Assembly: GCF_042747725.1 (NCBI RefSeq)
Contig: NZ_JBHZGO010000048.1
Coordinates: 134,108-198,107 of the forward strand
DNA length: 64,000 nucleotides
Reading direction: 5' to 3'
From: FACHB-T130 sp042747725
Lineage (GTDB): Bacteria > Cyanobacteriota > Cyanobacteriia > Cyanobacteriales > FACHB-T130
Shown in pieces: positions 24,851 to 34,368 of this stretch. The first letter of the stretch is position 1, and each line of letters opens with the position of its first letter. Under the pieces are notes generated by a model that saw only the letters and a program-made list of their open reading frames with translations, ran no database searches and was not told the origin of the DNA. Position numbers and translations under genes: made by a program.

Positions 24851-25891
24851 CTACACGGCTTCTGGCAGCGCCTCAGCGAGGTGAGCCGATTGAATAAACT
24901 CAGTAAACTTCTCTACTAATTGAGGATTTCTCCAACCTTTTGCCGTTTCTTCTGCAAAAATTTCTAAGGCTTCTGTCGATGTAAACGCCCGTTTGTAGGG
25001 ACGTTCGCTTCTCAGGGCATCATAGATATCAATAATTTGAAAAACCTGCGCCAGATAGGGAATCTCCTCTTTAGCCAAACCATCGGGATAACCCGTTCCA
25101 TCCCAGCGTTCGTGGTGATGGCGAATAATTGGAATGACGCCCCGCATGGTTCGCAGTGGCTTACAAATTCTCTCACCAATCACGACGTGCTGCTTCATAA
25201 TTACCCATTCTTCGTCGTTGAGTTTCCCTGTCTTGAGCAGCACGGCGTCGGGAATGCCCACTTTACCAATGTCATGGAGATAACCTCCCCACATCAAATC
25301 CCGAACTTGGTTGCGAGAAAGATTCAGAAATTCACCAAAGGCTTTACCCATGTCCACCAGTCGTCCGCAGTGATCGCCAGTCACGGGATCGCGGCTTTCG
25401 ACGCTGCGGGCGATCGAGAACAGGACTTGTTCGGCGTGATCCAGGTCTTCATTCAAGCGCTTTTGCTGGACGAGAGATCGGACTCTGGCAGAGAGTTCTA
25501 AGCGATCGAAGGGTTTGGTCAGAAAATCATCTCCACCCGCTTCAATGCCCAGAATGCGCGATCGCCTGTCATTTAGCGCCGTGATGAAAACTACCGGGGT
25601 CAGGCGGGTTTGTTCGTCTTGTTTTAACTTCCGACACACCTCAAACCCATCCATCCCCGGCATCATTACATCCAGTAGAATTAAATCTGGGTTGCACTCG
25701 ACCACACGCTTCAATGCATCTGGCCCACTTTCTGCCTCCAAAACTTCGTAGCCTTCCACCGACAGCAGTGCTACCGCCGTCATGCGGCTGGAGGGATGAT
25801 CGTCAACAACCAGAATTTTGGGCAACTCCGAATCTAGAAAGTTCACTGAAGAAAACCTTGTTTGAGAAGCAGCGGTTGATAAATTGAGCAT
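24851..25891 (-). CDS. Response regulator with HD-GYP domain
   Basis: 346 residues. REC domain about 25-145: ILVVDDHPSSRM, phosphoacceptor in LILLDVMMPGMDGFE, VFITALND and FLTKPFDRLEL. Then HD-GYP about 155-335: GDHCGRLVDM, HDIGKVGIPDAVLLK, HHHERWDGTGYPDGL and RSERPYKRAF. This architecture is a two-component regulated cyclic-di-GMP phosphodiesterase; all HD and GYP residues are present, so activity is likely. No cognate kinase is adjacent. Confidence 0.93.
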   Translation of the reverse strand: MLNLSTAASQTRFSSVNFLDSELPKILVVDDHPSSRMTAVALLSVEGYEVLEAESGPDALKRVVECNPDLILLDVMMPGMDGFEVCRKLKQDEQTRLTPVVFITALNDRRSRILGIEAGGDDFLTKPFDRLELSARVRSLVQQKRLNEDLDHAEQVLFSIARSVESRDPVTGDHCGRLVDMGKAFGEFLNLSRNQVRDLMWGGYLHDIGKVGIPDAVLLKTGKLNDEEWVIMKQHVVIGERICKPLRTMRGVIPIIRHHHERWDGTGYPDGLAKEEIPYLAQVFQIIDIYDALRSERPYKRAFTSTEALEIFAEETAKGWRNPQLVEKFTEFIQSAHLAEALPEAV

Positions 25892-26177
25892 GATTTACAA
25901 CATAAATTTGTTTTTAGTATGAGCGAATAGCTTAATCCTGAAATCGGGTTTTTCACGGATATTCACAGTACCCATGCGAAATCTTGATTGCAGCTTCACT
26001 CTTCAAACATGAAAGTGTAGATTTAATCTTCCGATCGCCTACAAAATTTTAGGGATTTTCTGGATGTCCGGGGTCTGTCAAGCCCTTCTAAAAAGTTAAT
26101 AATATTTCACTTGAGCGGTTGCAAAGAATGCTACGATTATACACCGCAGTTTGGAAGCCGACAAAGTGGGCGATCGC

Positions 26178-26332
26178 ATTGAATCCCAATCGGGGACTGA
26201 AATAGCCAGCACTGTTTGCAAGCAGAGGTTTCCTCTAAAGCACGATTCTTGTGGAGCTATTGAATTCCGAGCCGGGATGGAAATAACCAACGCTTTTTCC
26301 AATGAGAGGTTGGCTCTAAAGCACTGGCTTGT
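26178..26332. repeat. Imperfect tandem duplication covering the end of the MnmD-like gene
   Basis: Copy A 26178-26252 and copy B 26259-26332 share the order ATTGAAT(C/T)CC, GAAATA, AGAGGTT, CTCTAAAGCAC and CTTGT. Copy B encodes the last 23-24 codons of the MnmD-like gene; copy A, downstream of its stop, still reads as a related tail (ALEETS...WLF...IGIQ) in one frame. Confidence 0.7.
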
Positions 26333-27162
26333 CGATCGATTTGACGACGCTGCAAGATCGCATCAGCGGGGTCACACAGATGAGGATCGCGGTAGGGAAT
26401 GGCAGCTTGCGAATGCAAATGCTCTTGTTCTTGTACTGAAAGTGCCGCTAAATCTAGGGTTGTGAAACTGGCGACCGTTCCAGGCGATCGCCTTCCCACG
26501 GGTACTGTTGCGCCAATTTGTAACCCTGCTGCCATCAGGGCAGTCCGCACCGCCGCCGCACAAGAATAAGTGGCAAGTCTGCCATCGGGTTTTAAGCACT
26601 TGGCAACCCAGCCAAGAAACTCCACCGTCCACAGTTGCGGACATCGGGGGGGTGAAAAAGGATCGAGAAAAATCGCATCTGCCCGGAAGTTTGAGTGATA
26701 TACCTGCTGAATCGTTGCTCTGGCATCTCCCACGATTAGCTGAGCATTGAGGCGTTCGGTCTGAACTTTGCCAGAAGTGGCTAGCTGGTGGAAAATTGGG
26801 GCGTGTTCTGGGCTCCAGTGGTTCAGGAGATGGTGCGCGATCGCTGCTTTTGGCACCGCTACATCTAATTCTAGCCCCACCCACTCCACCCGACAATTCG
26901 GATTCACTGCCCAAATTGTTTCCAAAGCCGCTGCCGTGTTGTAACCAAGACCGTAACAAATATCCAACAAATGTAATATTGGTTGCTGTGCTTTCTGCCT
27001 GAGTTGAGTGGGTTCGACAAACTTAAGTTCGGCTTCCTTCTTCGCACCCTGCTGACTATGAAAAGTTTCGCCAAACTCTTCTGAAAAGAAGGTGAATGAG
27101 CCATCAGCGGTTAGTTGGGGTGTAAAGATACCTATGTCTTGCATTTGGCAGATAAAACCCAT
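26257..27162 (-). CDS. MnmD/MnmC-like tRNA wobble-uridine methyltransferase (DUF752)
   Basis: 301 residues. N-terminal PQLTADGSFTFFSEEFGETFHS is the signature of the MnmC methyltransferase domain; SAM-binding block LHLLDICYGLGYNTAAALE, acidic residue in WVGLELDV, then LIVGDARATIQQV and DAIFLDPFSPPRCPQLWT with LATYSCAAAVR. The FAD oxidase half of bacterial MnmC is absent, so it is a stand-alone MnmD-type enzyme acting on 5-aminomethyl uridine at position 34. The C-terminal tail (PTSHWKKRWLFPSRLGIQ) is partly duplicated downstream. Confidence 0.88.
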   Translation of the reverse strand: MGFICQMQDIGIFTPQLTADGSFTFFSEEFGETFHSQQGAKKEAELKFVEPTQLRQKAQQPILHLLDICYGLGYNTAAALETIWAVNPNCRVEWVGLELDVAVPKAAIAHHLLNHWSPEHAPIFHQLATSGKVQTERLNAQLIVGDARATIQQVYHSNFRADAIFLDPFSPPRCPQLWTVEFLGWVAKCLKPDGRLATYSCAAAVRTALMAAGLQIGATVPVGRRSPGTVASFTTLDLAALSVQEQEHLHSQAAIPYRDPHLCDPADAILQRRQIDRQASALEPTSHWKKRWLFPSRLGIQ

Positions 27163-27612
27163 AGTTTGTTTCCTAGTTTAGAGATTTACCTTATAGATTA
27201 ATTGGGCGTAAATTTTCTAACTTTCTATCCGAGCGCCGTTTCCAGTTGTTGGAAATCCTGCGTAATTTAGCCGAAAAAATCGTCATACTGTTTTTCTGGA
27301 AAAATTGATGCTTGTTGTGAGCGGGTAATACCATTTGGGTGATGAGGCGCTACAGAAACGATTCCCCAACAGGGCTTAAAAAGGGGGCTAAGAAGTCTTA
27401 TACGTTGCAAACAAAAAACAAAATGGTATAACAGATGAATTCATTAAAAAAAATGGGGAGGGTAGTGAAGGTGTGTCTAACTACATAAAAGATATATTTT
27501 AGCCAGGAAGGAGAGTAAATTGAGCATACTGCCCCACTCGGTATCGGCAACTACAGATGCGATCGCTCCCTGAAGACTTGTACACTGTTTTTGATTGCAG
27601 AGAGTCAAGTCA
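27163..27612. other. Intergenic region between divergent genes
   Basis: About 450 bp, AT-rich, shared by the leftward MnmD-like gene and the rightward rhodanese gene; must hold both promoters. I see no open frame with protein-like composition and no clear regulatory repeat. Confidence 0.4.
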
Positions 27613-28458
27613 ATGACCGATACCCCTTTTGTCGTTTCCGCCCAGTGGCTTTCCGAACACCTGAACGTTAGCGCAGCGGCTCTTGCGGAGCTTTTGCAAG
27701 TTGTAGTAGTGGATTGTCGCTTTTCCCTTGCCGATCCGGAATTGGGACACCAGCAGTATCTCACCAGTCACATTCCCGGTGCCCACTATCTGGATCTCAA
27801 CAAAGACCTTTCTGCACCCGTAGGACAGCATGGGGGAAGACATCCCTTGCCCAATCCAGATGAGTTAGCGAATAAGTTAGCAGCGATTGGGGTGAATTGT
27901 CAGGAAACCTTGGTTGTCGCCTACGATGATTCCCGGTTTGCCTTTGCTGCACGTCTCTGGTGGCTGCTGCGCTACCTGGGGCACGATCGCGTGGCTTTGT
28001 TAGACGGCGGCTTTTCGGGATGGCAGAGAGAGGAATATCCCGTTACAGACACCCGTACAACGCCTCAGATGGGCAAGTTTGTGCCTCAGGTGCGACAAGA
28101 CTGGGTGGTAGATATTGAAACCGTCAAAGCCAGAAAAGACTTGCCTGGGGTGGTACTGGTAGATTCGCGGGAAGGCGATCGCTATCGAGGCGAACGAGAA
28201 CCCATTGACCCGATCGCCGGTCATATCCCCGGAGCCGTAAACTATTCTTGGCAGGAAGTATCGAGTAGCCAATCTTACCTACGACCGATGACGGAACAAC
28301 GCGAACGATGGGTAGGCTTAGAACAAGCTGAGGAGGTTTTAGTCTACTGCGGTTCTGGCGTCACCGCCTGCGTTAATCTATTGTCTTTGGAAATAGCCGG
28401 ACTTCAGACTGGCAAGCTATATGCTGGTAGTTGGAGTGATTGGTGTTCCTACCTGTAA
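27613..28458 (+). CDS. Two-domain rhodanese-type sulfurtransferase
   Basis: 281 residues from ATG at 27613 (an upstream TTG at 27595 adds six residues). Two rhodanese modules: an inactive N-terminal one (DCRFSLADPELGHQQY...HIPGAHYLDLNKDLS) and an active C-terminal one with LVYCGSGVTA, catalytic C246. Resembles thiosulfate or 3-mercaptopyruvate sulfurtransferases (SseA type). Transfers sulfane sulfur to cyanide or thiols. Stands alone. Confidence 0.92.
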   Translation: MTDTPFVVSAQWLSEHLNVSAAALAELLQVVVVDCRFSLADPELGHQQYLTSHIPGAHYLDLNKDLSAPVGQHGGRHPLPNPDELANKLAAIGVNCQETLVVAYDDSRFAFAARLWWLLRYLGHDRVALLDGGFSGWQREEYPVTDTRTTPQMGKFVPQVRQDWVVDIETVKARKDLPGVVLVDSREGDRYRGEREPIDPIAGHIPGAVNYSWQEVSSSQSYLRPMTEQRERWVGLEQAEEVLVYCGSGVTACVNLLSLEIAGLQTGKLYAGSWSDWCSYL

Positions 28459-28772
28459 ATACTATAAAGGCAGTGCCTAAATGCTTGCCCTAACTATAAG
28501 ATAGTGCCCACTAGGACAGTAACAGAGTCCTCAACTAAGGTAGAGTTTAAAGAAGAAGTTATGTTTGACTTTATCAGTGCTGTTCCCCTTTTTAGACTTT
28601 AATCGCCGATTTTGCCCTGAAAACCCCCTGAATGCCAGTGTGGTTTGGGTACGGAAAGATAAAAAAGAATTGGGATTGCACTAAAGTACTTATGAATAAC
28701 TATTCGTAACAAATTGCTAGAATAAATCATTCCGCTTAAATTCTTTCCTACAAATTTTAGGTCTTAGTTTCT
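28459..28772. other. Intergenic region upstream of the NYN gene
   Basis: 314 bp, AT-rich in its second half, expected to contain the promoter of the next gene. No gene, hairpin or repeat stands out. Confidence 0.4.
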
Positions 28773-29294
28773 ATGGCTTGCTTAATGAACCGTCTTTCTA
28801 TTTTTGTAGACGGGAACAATATGTTCTACGCTCAACAAAAAAATGGTTGGTTTTTCGATCCTAGACGAGTATTGGAGTACTTCAGAAAGGAACAGCCAGA
28901 TACAAATCTGATCAATGCCTTCTGGTACACCGGGCTAAAAGATCCACAGGATCAGCGGGGATTTCGAGACGCACTAATTAGCCTGGGATACACCGTCCGC
29001 ACGAAAATTCTTAAAGAATATTACGATGACACTTCCGGGCGCTATTCGCAAAAGGCAAACTTAGATATTGAAATTGTTGTCGATATGTTTAATACAGTAG
29101 AGCAGTACGACCGGGTAATTTTATTCAGTGGAGATGGGGATTTTGAACGAGCCATCGAATTGTTACGTTCTAAAAATACACATATTACAGTAGTGTCTAC
29201 TGAAGGAATGATAGCTAGAGAGCTGAGAAATGCAACAGACCGCTACATAGACCTGAACGAAATTCGGGAATTTATTGAAAAAACTGAATATTAG
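28773..29294 (+). CDS. NYN-domain (LabA/DUF88 family) protein
   Basis: 173 residues, almost entirely one NYN (PIN-like) domain: RLSIFVDGNNMFYAQQ, LDIEIVVDMFN, VILFSGDGDFERAIELL and ITVVSTEG. The conserved acidic residues (FVDGNN, DIEIVVDM, SGDGDF) could bind a divalent metal as in RNases. In Synechococcus the LabA member of this family affects circadian output; whether this is the orthologue is unknown. Start could also be the second Met (28785). Confidence 0.9.
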   Translation: MACLMNRLSIFVDGNNMFYAQQKNGWFFDPRRVLEYFRKEQPDTNLINAFWYTGLKDPQDQRGFRDALISLGYTVRTKILKEYYDDTSGRYSQKANLDIEIVVDMFNTVEQYDRVILFSGDGDFERAIELLRSKNTHITVVSTEGMIARELRNATDRYIDLNEIREFIEKTEY

Positions 29295-29390
29295 CCCTCA
29301 AACCTTAGTTTTTTTGGCTATAACTAATTAGCAAGAACTAATGACTAACGGCTAATGAATCAAAGTTGAAAGATGTGTTTTTTTTGACCT

Positions 29391-31001
29391 ATGAAAGTTC
29401 AACCTAACCAAGACCGGATTATTATTTTCGATACGACCCTTCGAGATGGGGAACAGTGTCCAGGCGCGACTCTGAATGTAGACGAAAAGCTGAGTATTGC
29501 GCGACAATTGGCTCGTTTGGGCGTGGATGTGATTGAAGCGGGTTTCGCTTATGCTAGCCCAGGAGATTTCGAGGCAATTCAGAAAATTGCGAAGACAGTA
29601 GGGACACAAGAGGGTCCCGTTATCTGTAGTTTGGCAAGAGCGATCAAAGCAGATATTGAAGCCGCCGCAGAATCGCTAAAACCGGCGGTAAAGGGTAGGA
29701 TTCACACATTTATATCGACATCTGATATTCACTTAGAATATCAGCTAAGAAAGACAAGGGCTGAAGTGTTAGCGATCGCAGAAGAAATGGTCGCCTACGC
29801 TAAATCCTTCATGGATGATGTAGAATTCTCCCCAATGGATGCCGCTCGCTCCGATCCAGATTTCCTCTACCAAGTTTTAGAGCGGACGATTGCAGCGGGT
29901 GCCAAAACCGTCAATATTCCCGATACAGTTGGTTACATGACTCCCAGTGAGTTTGGTGACTTAATTAAGGGAATTAAAGAGAACGTGCCGAATATTGACC
30001 AAGCAATCATTTCCGTACACGGTCATAATGACTTAGGCTTGGCGGTTGCCAACTTCTTGGAAGCCGTGAAAAATGGCGCACTACAGCTAGAATGCACCAT
30101 CAACGGCATTGGCGAAAGAGCGGGGAATGCGTCGCTGGAAGAATTGGTGATGGCACTCCACGTCCGGCGTCAGTATTACAATCCATTTTTAGGACGCCCA
30201 GCAGACTCAGAAGAACCCCTCACGAATATTGATACAAAGCAGATTTACAAAACATCCCGGTTAGTTTCTAACTTAACAGGGATGTTGGTGCAGCCAAATA
30301 AAGCAATTGTGGGCGCAAATGCCTTTGCACACGAGTCTGGCATTCACCAAGATGGGGTGCTGAAAAACAAGCTCACCTACGAAATAATGGATGCCCAATC
30401 TATCGGCTTAACCGATAATCAGATTGTACTGGGCAAACATTCCGGTCGCCATGCCTTTAGCGCTCGACTGAAAGAATTGGGATTTGAACTATCAGAAAGC
30501 GAGTTAAATAAAGCCTTTCTGAAGTTCAAAGACTTAGCGGATAAAAAGAAAGAAATCACCGATTGGGATTTGGAAGCGATCGCTAACGATGAAATCCAAC
30601 AAGCCCCAGAACTTTTCCGCTTAGAATTGGTGCAAGTATCTTGCGGTAGCAACTCCCAGCCTACCGCAACCGTAACACTTCGCACTCCTGCCGGAGTTGA
30701 ACTCACAGACGCCGCTATTGGTACGGGACCCGTAGATGCCGTTTATAAAGCAATCAATCGCGTCGTCAACGTCCCCAACCAACTGATTGAATTTTCCGTT
30801 CAATCTGTAACCGCTGGAATTGACGCCATCGGAGAAGTCACGATTCGCCTACGGCACCACGATCGAGTATTCTCCGGTCATGCTGCCAACACCGATATCA
30901 TCGTCGCCTCCGCCCAAGCCTATGTCAACGCCCTGAATCGGTTGTATGCTGCCTTGGAAAAAGAAGAGACGCGCTCAGCCGTAATTTCTCAAAAAGTATA
31001 A
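29391..31001 (+). CDS. leuA: 2-isopropylmalate synthase
   Basis: 536 residues. HMGL-like TIM barrel with IIFDTTLRDGEQCPGATL and SVHGHNDLGLAVAN (metal site), FAHESGIHQDG linking subdomain, and a C-terminal LeuA allosteric domain (SCGSNSQPTATVTLRTPAG...GIDAIGEVTIRLRH). Condenses acetyl-CoA with 2-oxoisovalerate in leucine synthesis, with feedback by leucine through the C-terminal domain. Monocistronic, followed by a terminator. Confidence 0.96.
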   Translation: MKVQPNQDRIIIFDTTLRDGEQCPGATLNVDEKLSIARQLARLGVDVIEAGFAYASPGDFEAIQKIAKTVGTQEGPVICSLARAIKADIEAAAESLKPAVKGRIHTFISTSDIHLEYQLRKTRAEVLAIAEEMVAYAKSFMDDVEFSPMDAARSDPDFLYQVLERTIAAGAKTVNIPDTVGYMTPSEFGDLIKGIKENVPNIDQAIISVHGHNDLGLAVANFLEAVKNGALQLECTINGIGERAGNASLEELVMALHVRRQYYNPFLGRPADSEEPLTNIDTKQIYKTSRLVSNLTGMLVQPNKAIVGANAFAHESGIHQDGVLKNKLTYEIMDAQSIGLTDNQIVLGKHSGRHAFSARLKELGFELSESELNKAFLKFKDLADKKKEITDWDLEAIANDEIQQAPELFRLELVQVSCGSNSQPTATVTLRTPAGVELTDAAIGTGPVDAVYKAINRVVNVPNQLIEFSVQSVTAGIDAIGEVTIRLRHHDRVFSGHAANTDIIVASAQAYVNALNRLYAALEKEETRSAVISQKV

Positions 31002-31019
31002 AACGCAAACAGCAACAGA

Positions 31020-31051
31020 GGTACGCAAAGTGAGATTATCCTTTGCGTACC
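31020..31051 (+). terminator. Terminator after leuA
   Basis: Perfect 11-bp arms GGTACGCAAAG (31020-31030) and CTTTGCGTACC (31041-31051), 19 bp after the leuA stop. The right arm with its flank (TTTGCGTACCGAGAG) is repeated once more at about 31064. Confidence 0.55.
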
Positions 31052-31095
31052 GAGAGTGCTTACCTTTGCGTACCGAGAGCGTTTAATTCTTAATC

Positions 31096-31890
31096 ATGGA
31101 TATTTTTGACAAAGAGAAAAAATTCCACGATCAATGGGCATCCACCATTGATGTAGATGGAATCAAAGTTAAAGATTATTTTGAAGCTTGTACTGCCCCT
31201 GAAAACCGTTTCATCCTCAGAAAACTGGGAGATATCAGAGGCAAAAGGCTTCTCGATTTAGGGTGTGGTGCTGGAGAAAATAGCGTTTACTTTGCCAAAA
31301 AAGGGGCGCTGTGCGTGGCATCTGACTACTCTCCTGGCATGGTGGAAGTAGCGCTGCAACTGGCAGTGAGGAACGGCGTCGAGATTGAGGGGCGAACCAT
31401 GAATGCGATCGCTCTCGACTGTCCTGATAATAGCTTCGATATCGTCTACGCCTCGAATTTGTTGCACCATTTGCCAAACCCGAAACTCGCAATTCGGGAA
31501 ATGCACCGGGTTCTTAAACCAGGTGGAAAAGCTTGTTTTTGGGACCCCCTGAAACACAATCCAGTCATTAATGTGTACCGGCGGATTGCTACGAAAGTGC
31601 GAACTGAAGATGAAACGCCGCTGGATATTAATATTGTAAATTTTGTAAAATCCCAGTTTTCAGAAACGTCTTACGATACGTTTTGGTTGGCGACGCTGTG
31701 GATTTTTTTACGCTTCTATTTGATTGAAAAAATCGATCCAAATCAGGAGCGTTACTGGAAGAAAATTATTATTGAACATGAAAGATTAGCACCTAATTAT
31801 CAACGGTTAGAGAAGATGGATGCAGGTTTGAAAAAGATTCCTTTAATGAAGCGTTTTGCCTGGAATCTTGCTGTAGTCGCAACGAAATGA
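31096..31890 (+). CDS. Class I SAM-dependent methyltransferase
   Basis: 264 residues. Motif I RLLDLGCGAGENSVYFAKKG, then VASDYSPGMVEVA, FDIVYASNLLHHLPNPKL and LKPGGKACFWDPLKHNP; the C-terminal third is helical with aromatic patches. Similar to small-molecule or lipid methyltransferases of the UbiE group; acceptor unknown. Transcribed alone between leuA and a repeat element. Confidence 0.85.
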   Translation: MDIFDKEKKFHDQWASTIDVDGIKVKDYFEACTAPENRFILRKLGDIRGKRLLDLGCGAGENSVYFAKKGALCVASDYSPGMVEVALQLAVRNGVEIEGRTMNAIALDCPDNSFDIVYASNLLHHLPNPKLAIREMHRVLKPGGKACFWDPLKHNPVINVYRRIATKVRTEDETPLDINIVNFVKSQFSETSYDTFWLATLWIFLRFYLIEKIDPNQERYWKKIIIEHERLAPNYQRLEKMDAGLKKIPLMKRFAWNLAVVATK

Positions 31891-31955
31891 TCTGCACTTC
31901 TAAGGTAAACGAAAGGTGGGATTAATTAATCTTGTAGGGGGAGCATCCCGATGAC

Positions 31956-32062
31956 AGCAAATATACGCCCACAGGCTTCTAGCCTGGGGCTAAACAAACA
32001 AAGCCTGCCTTCGGCAGGCTTTGTTTGTTTAGCCGCGAATGCGAGTCGTCGGACATTTTTAC
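31956..32062. repeat. Dispersed hairpin-rich repeat (copy 2 of 2)
   Basis: 107 bp with the same ends as the copy at 18501-18630 (AGCAAATATACGCCCACAGG to GTCGTCGGACATTTTTAC), same orientation, but with a shorter centre (AAAGCCTGCCTTCGGCAGGC). It stops 3 bp before the stop codon of the leftward obg gene. Confidence 0.8.
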
Positions 32063-32065
32063 TTT

Positions 32066-33085
32066 CTAATTATTAATGGTTGCTAGTTCATCCAGTTGAG
32101 CGAGGGTTTGCCAAACTTCCTGTAACATTGGGTCTAGTCCAATCCGAGCAACTGCTGAAATCAGGAAAACTGGTGCATGACTTAACTGACGAAGCTGTTG
32201 CGCGATCGCTTCCACATCATTATCTGGATCGATCGCATCCACCTTGCTCAGTGCCACAATTTGCGGACGATCTGCCAGTCCCCGACCGTAAGAGTGCAAC
32301 TCTTGCTGTATGGTTTGATACGCGCCGATGGGATCTTCGCTGGTCGCATCAATCAAGTGCAGCAGTAATCGGGTGCGCTCGATATGACGCAAAAAGTCGT
32401 GTCCCAACCCGGCACCCGTATGGGCACCCTCAATTAAACCAGGAATATCAGCAAATACAGTGCCGTCGCCGCTGGGTTTGCGTACCACACCCAAATTCGG
32501 CACCAACGTTGTAAAAGGATAATCTGCTACCTTCGGTCGTGCCGCTGAAATCGCCGAAATCAGCGTAGACTTACCGGCATTGGGTAAACCAATAATCCCC
32601 ACCTCAGCTAAGAGCTTCAATTCCAAACGCAACTGCCGTTTTTCACCTGGCAACCCGTCTAAAGCATAATCCGGCGCTCGATTCCGGTTGCTCAGGAAGT
32701 GCTGATTTCCCAGCCCTCCCTTGCCACCCTGAGCCACACAGAAAGTTTGCCCTGTCTCGACCAAATCGCCCAACAACTCATCCGTTTCGGCATCATAAAC
32801 CATCGTGCCACGGGGAATATGAATCACGCGATCGCGCCCCGCTGCACCCGTGCGATTATTTGGCCCTCCGCGCGAACCATCTTCAGCCTTGAAACGATGG
32901 GTATACTTGAAGTCCAGCAAGGTTTGCAAATTCTCAACCACCTCTAGAATCAGCGAACCACCGCGACCGCCATTTCCCCCGGATGGTCCCCCAGCTGGCA
33001 CATATTTTTCCCGTCGAAAAGCGACAATTCCATCGCCGCCTTTCCCAGCCTCAACTTCAACTTCTACCTGATCGATAAATTGCAT
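32066..33085 (-). CDS. obg: Obg/CgtA GTPase
   Basis: 339 residues. N-terminal glycine-rich Obg fold (VAFRREKYVPAGGPSGGNGG), then a G domain with GLPNAGKST (P-loop), DYPFTTLVPNLG (switch), DIPGLIEGA (G3), SKVD (G4). The C-terminal OCT domain of some Obg proteins is missing, as usual in cyanobacteria. Involved in late 50S ribosome assembly and stress responses. Confidence 0.96.
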   Translation of the reverse strand: MQFIDQVEVEVEAGKGGDGIVAFRREKYVPAGGPSGGNGGRGGSLILEVVENLQTLLDFKYTHRFKAEDGSRGGPNNRTGAAGRDRVIHIPRGTMVYDAETDELLGDLVETGQTFCVAQGGKGGLGNQHFLSNRNRAPDYALDGLPGEKRQLRLELKLLAEVGIIGLPNAGKSTLISAISAARPKVADYPFTTLVPNLGVVRKPSGDGTVFADIPGLIEGAHTGAGLGHDFLRHIERTRLLLHLIDATSEDPIGAYQTIQQELHSYGRGLADRPQIVALSKVDAIDPDNDVEAIAQQLRQLSHAPVFLISAVARIGLDPMLQEVWQTLAQLDELATINN

Positions 33086-33188
33086 AAATTTCCTTTGCTA
33101 ATTGCTAATTGTTACTGATAGTTTGCTCCGGGATGCCATGAACCATGAACCATGAATCATGAACCATTAGCCATTAGCCAGTCTTCCA

Positions 33189-33875
33189 TTAACAATACGG
33201 TGACACATCTTCACCACAATCATCCGCCAAATAGGACAAAGCTCGGAAGCGCAAACCCACTAATTGCTCGTAGATGGGATTGAGCTTACATAGCGGTGGG
33301 ATGTGGACAATTTTGTGACCAAATAGCTTGACATCGCGCTCAAACGGGCACTGGGAAGGAATCATTTTGCACAAGAATCTTGCTAATCGCGGATCGTGAA
33401 TTTCTAACCCATCTAGCCATACCCGTACTGGTCGCAGCACATCCCGCTGCCGAATGCGAGCCGCTACTCCTTTATCCGAGTCAGAAGAAATCTCGCTTTC
33501 TGGGGTAGGAATAAGCGTTTGCCGCAGCAATAAAAGCGCCTTTGGCTGCTGTCCCAATGCCTGACAAAATTGGAATAGCAATTCATCTTCGCTGGAGGAA
33601 TAAACGCCATCTGCTACTGCCACCATAACAGCGGTACGCAGGAAATCTTCTGCGCCTCTGGCGTCTTGCTTAAAAGCCGCTGCTAATTCATCGGCAGTAA
33701 TCGGTTCGAGCGATCCCAAATCTGTTTTGGGCGCTACTTCGTTCTGAGTCAGCGATGAAATTAATTTTTGTTCTTCGGCGTCAAAATTGCCGTCTGCCCA
33801 GGCAACCATTAGCAAGCCGCGTATCCAAACCGCCATTTGCTCGCTGGTGTAGGGAGATTTAAGTACGCTCGTCAT
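33189..33875 (-). CDS. TerB-like protein fused to a Mo-nitrogenase C-terminal-type domain (PF06967)
   Basis: 228 residues. Residues 8-125 form a TerB-like helical bundle with the typical repeated acidic motifs (AWADGNFDAEEQKLI, VAVADGVYSSSEDELLFQF). Residues about 145-228 match the PF06967 pattern found in cyanobacteria: RPVRVWLDGLEIHDPRLA, FLCKMIPSQCPFERDVKLFG, IPPLCKLNPIYEQLVGLRF and CGEDVSPYC, with several conserved cysteines. The domain name comes from nitrogenase-associated proteins, but it is widespread in non-diazotrophs; no nif genes are here. Function unknown, possibly metal-related. Confidence 0.85.
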   Translation of the reverse strand: MTSVLKSPYTSEQMAVWIRGLLMVAWADGNFDAEEQKLISSLTQNEVAPKTDLGSLEPITADELAAAFKQDARGAEDFLRTAVMVAVADGVYSSSEDELLFQFCQALGQQPKALLLLRQTLIPTPESEISSDSDKGVAARIRQRDVLRPVRVWLDGLEIHDPRLARFLCKMIPSQCPFERDVKLFGHKIVHIPPLCKLNPIYEQLVGLRFRALSYLADDCGEDVSPYC

Positions 33876-33991
33876 AACACTCTGATTTGCTTGAATTTAC
33901 GTTGCGATCGCTTTGAGTCGATTCTAGCTCTGGCTCTGCCTCGGATGGCTGTAAACTTAGAGACGGATCTCCTCACTTTATTGATATTTCT

Positions 33992-34360
33992 GTGAATTCA
34001 CCAGAATTTGGATTATTCCTGATTTCGATCCTAGCGAGCGTTGCAGGGCAATTTTTGCTCAAAGCTGGAGCTTTGAAGTTAGGCAGAGTCAATGCAGTTA
34101 ATTGGAACAGTCATCTTTTAAGCATTCTCAGTACACCAGAACTTCTAGCGGGTCTGGCTTGCTATGGTTTAGGGGCGTTTGTTTACATCTTGCTACTGAC
34201 GCGGGTGAATCTCAGCATCGCTGGTCCTGCGGTGAGTCTGACTTATGTATTCTCTGTGCTGCTGGGTTATTTTATTTTCCGAGAAGCGATTCCCTTGAGC
34301 CGTGTGGTAGGTTTGGGTCTGATTGTCAGCGGCGTGGTGTTGGTGATTTGGAAAAATTAA
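33992..34360 (+). CDS. Small EamA/DMT-superfamily transporter-like protein
   Basis: 122 residues with four hydrophobic helices (ASVAGQFLLKAGALKLG, LLAGLACYGLGAFVYILLL, PAVSLTYVFSVLLGYFIF, VVGLGLIVSGVVLVIW). It is half an EamA permease, as in the SMR family, so probably dimerises. YFIFREAIPLSRVVGLGLI is the typical EamA ending. Substrate unknown. Confidence 0.85.
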   Translation: MNSPEFGLFLISILASVAGQFLLKAGALKLGRVNAVNWNSHLLSILSTPELLAGLACYGLGAFVYILLLTRVNLSIAGPAVSLTYVFSVLLGYFIFREAIPLSRVVGLGLIVSGVVLVIWKN

Positions 34361-34368
34361 ATTTAGTG

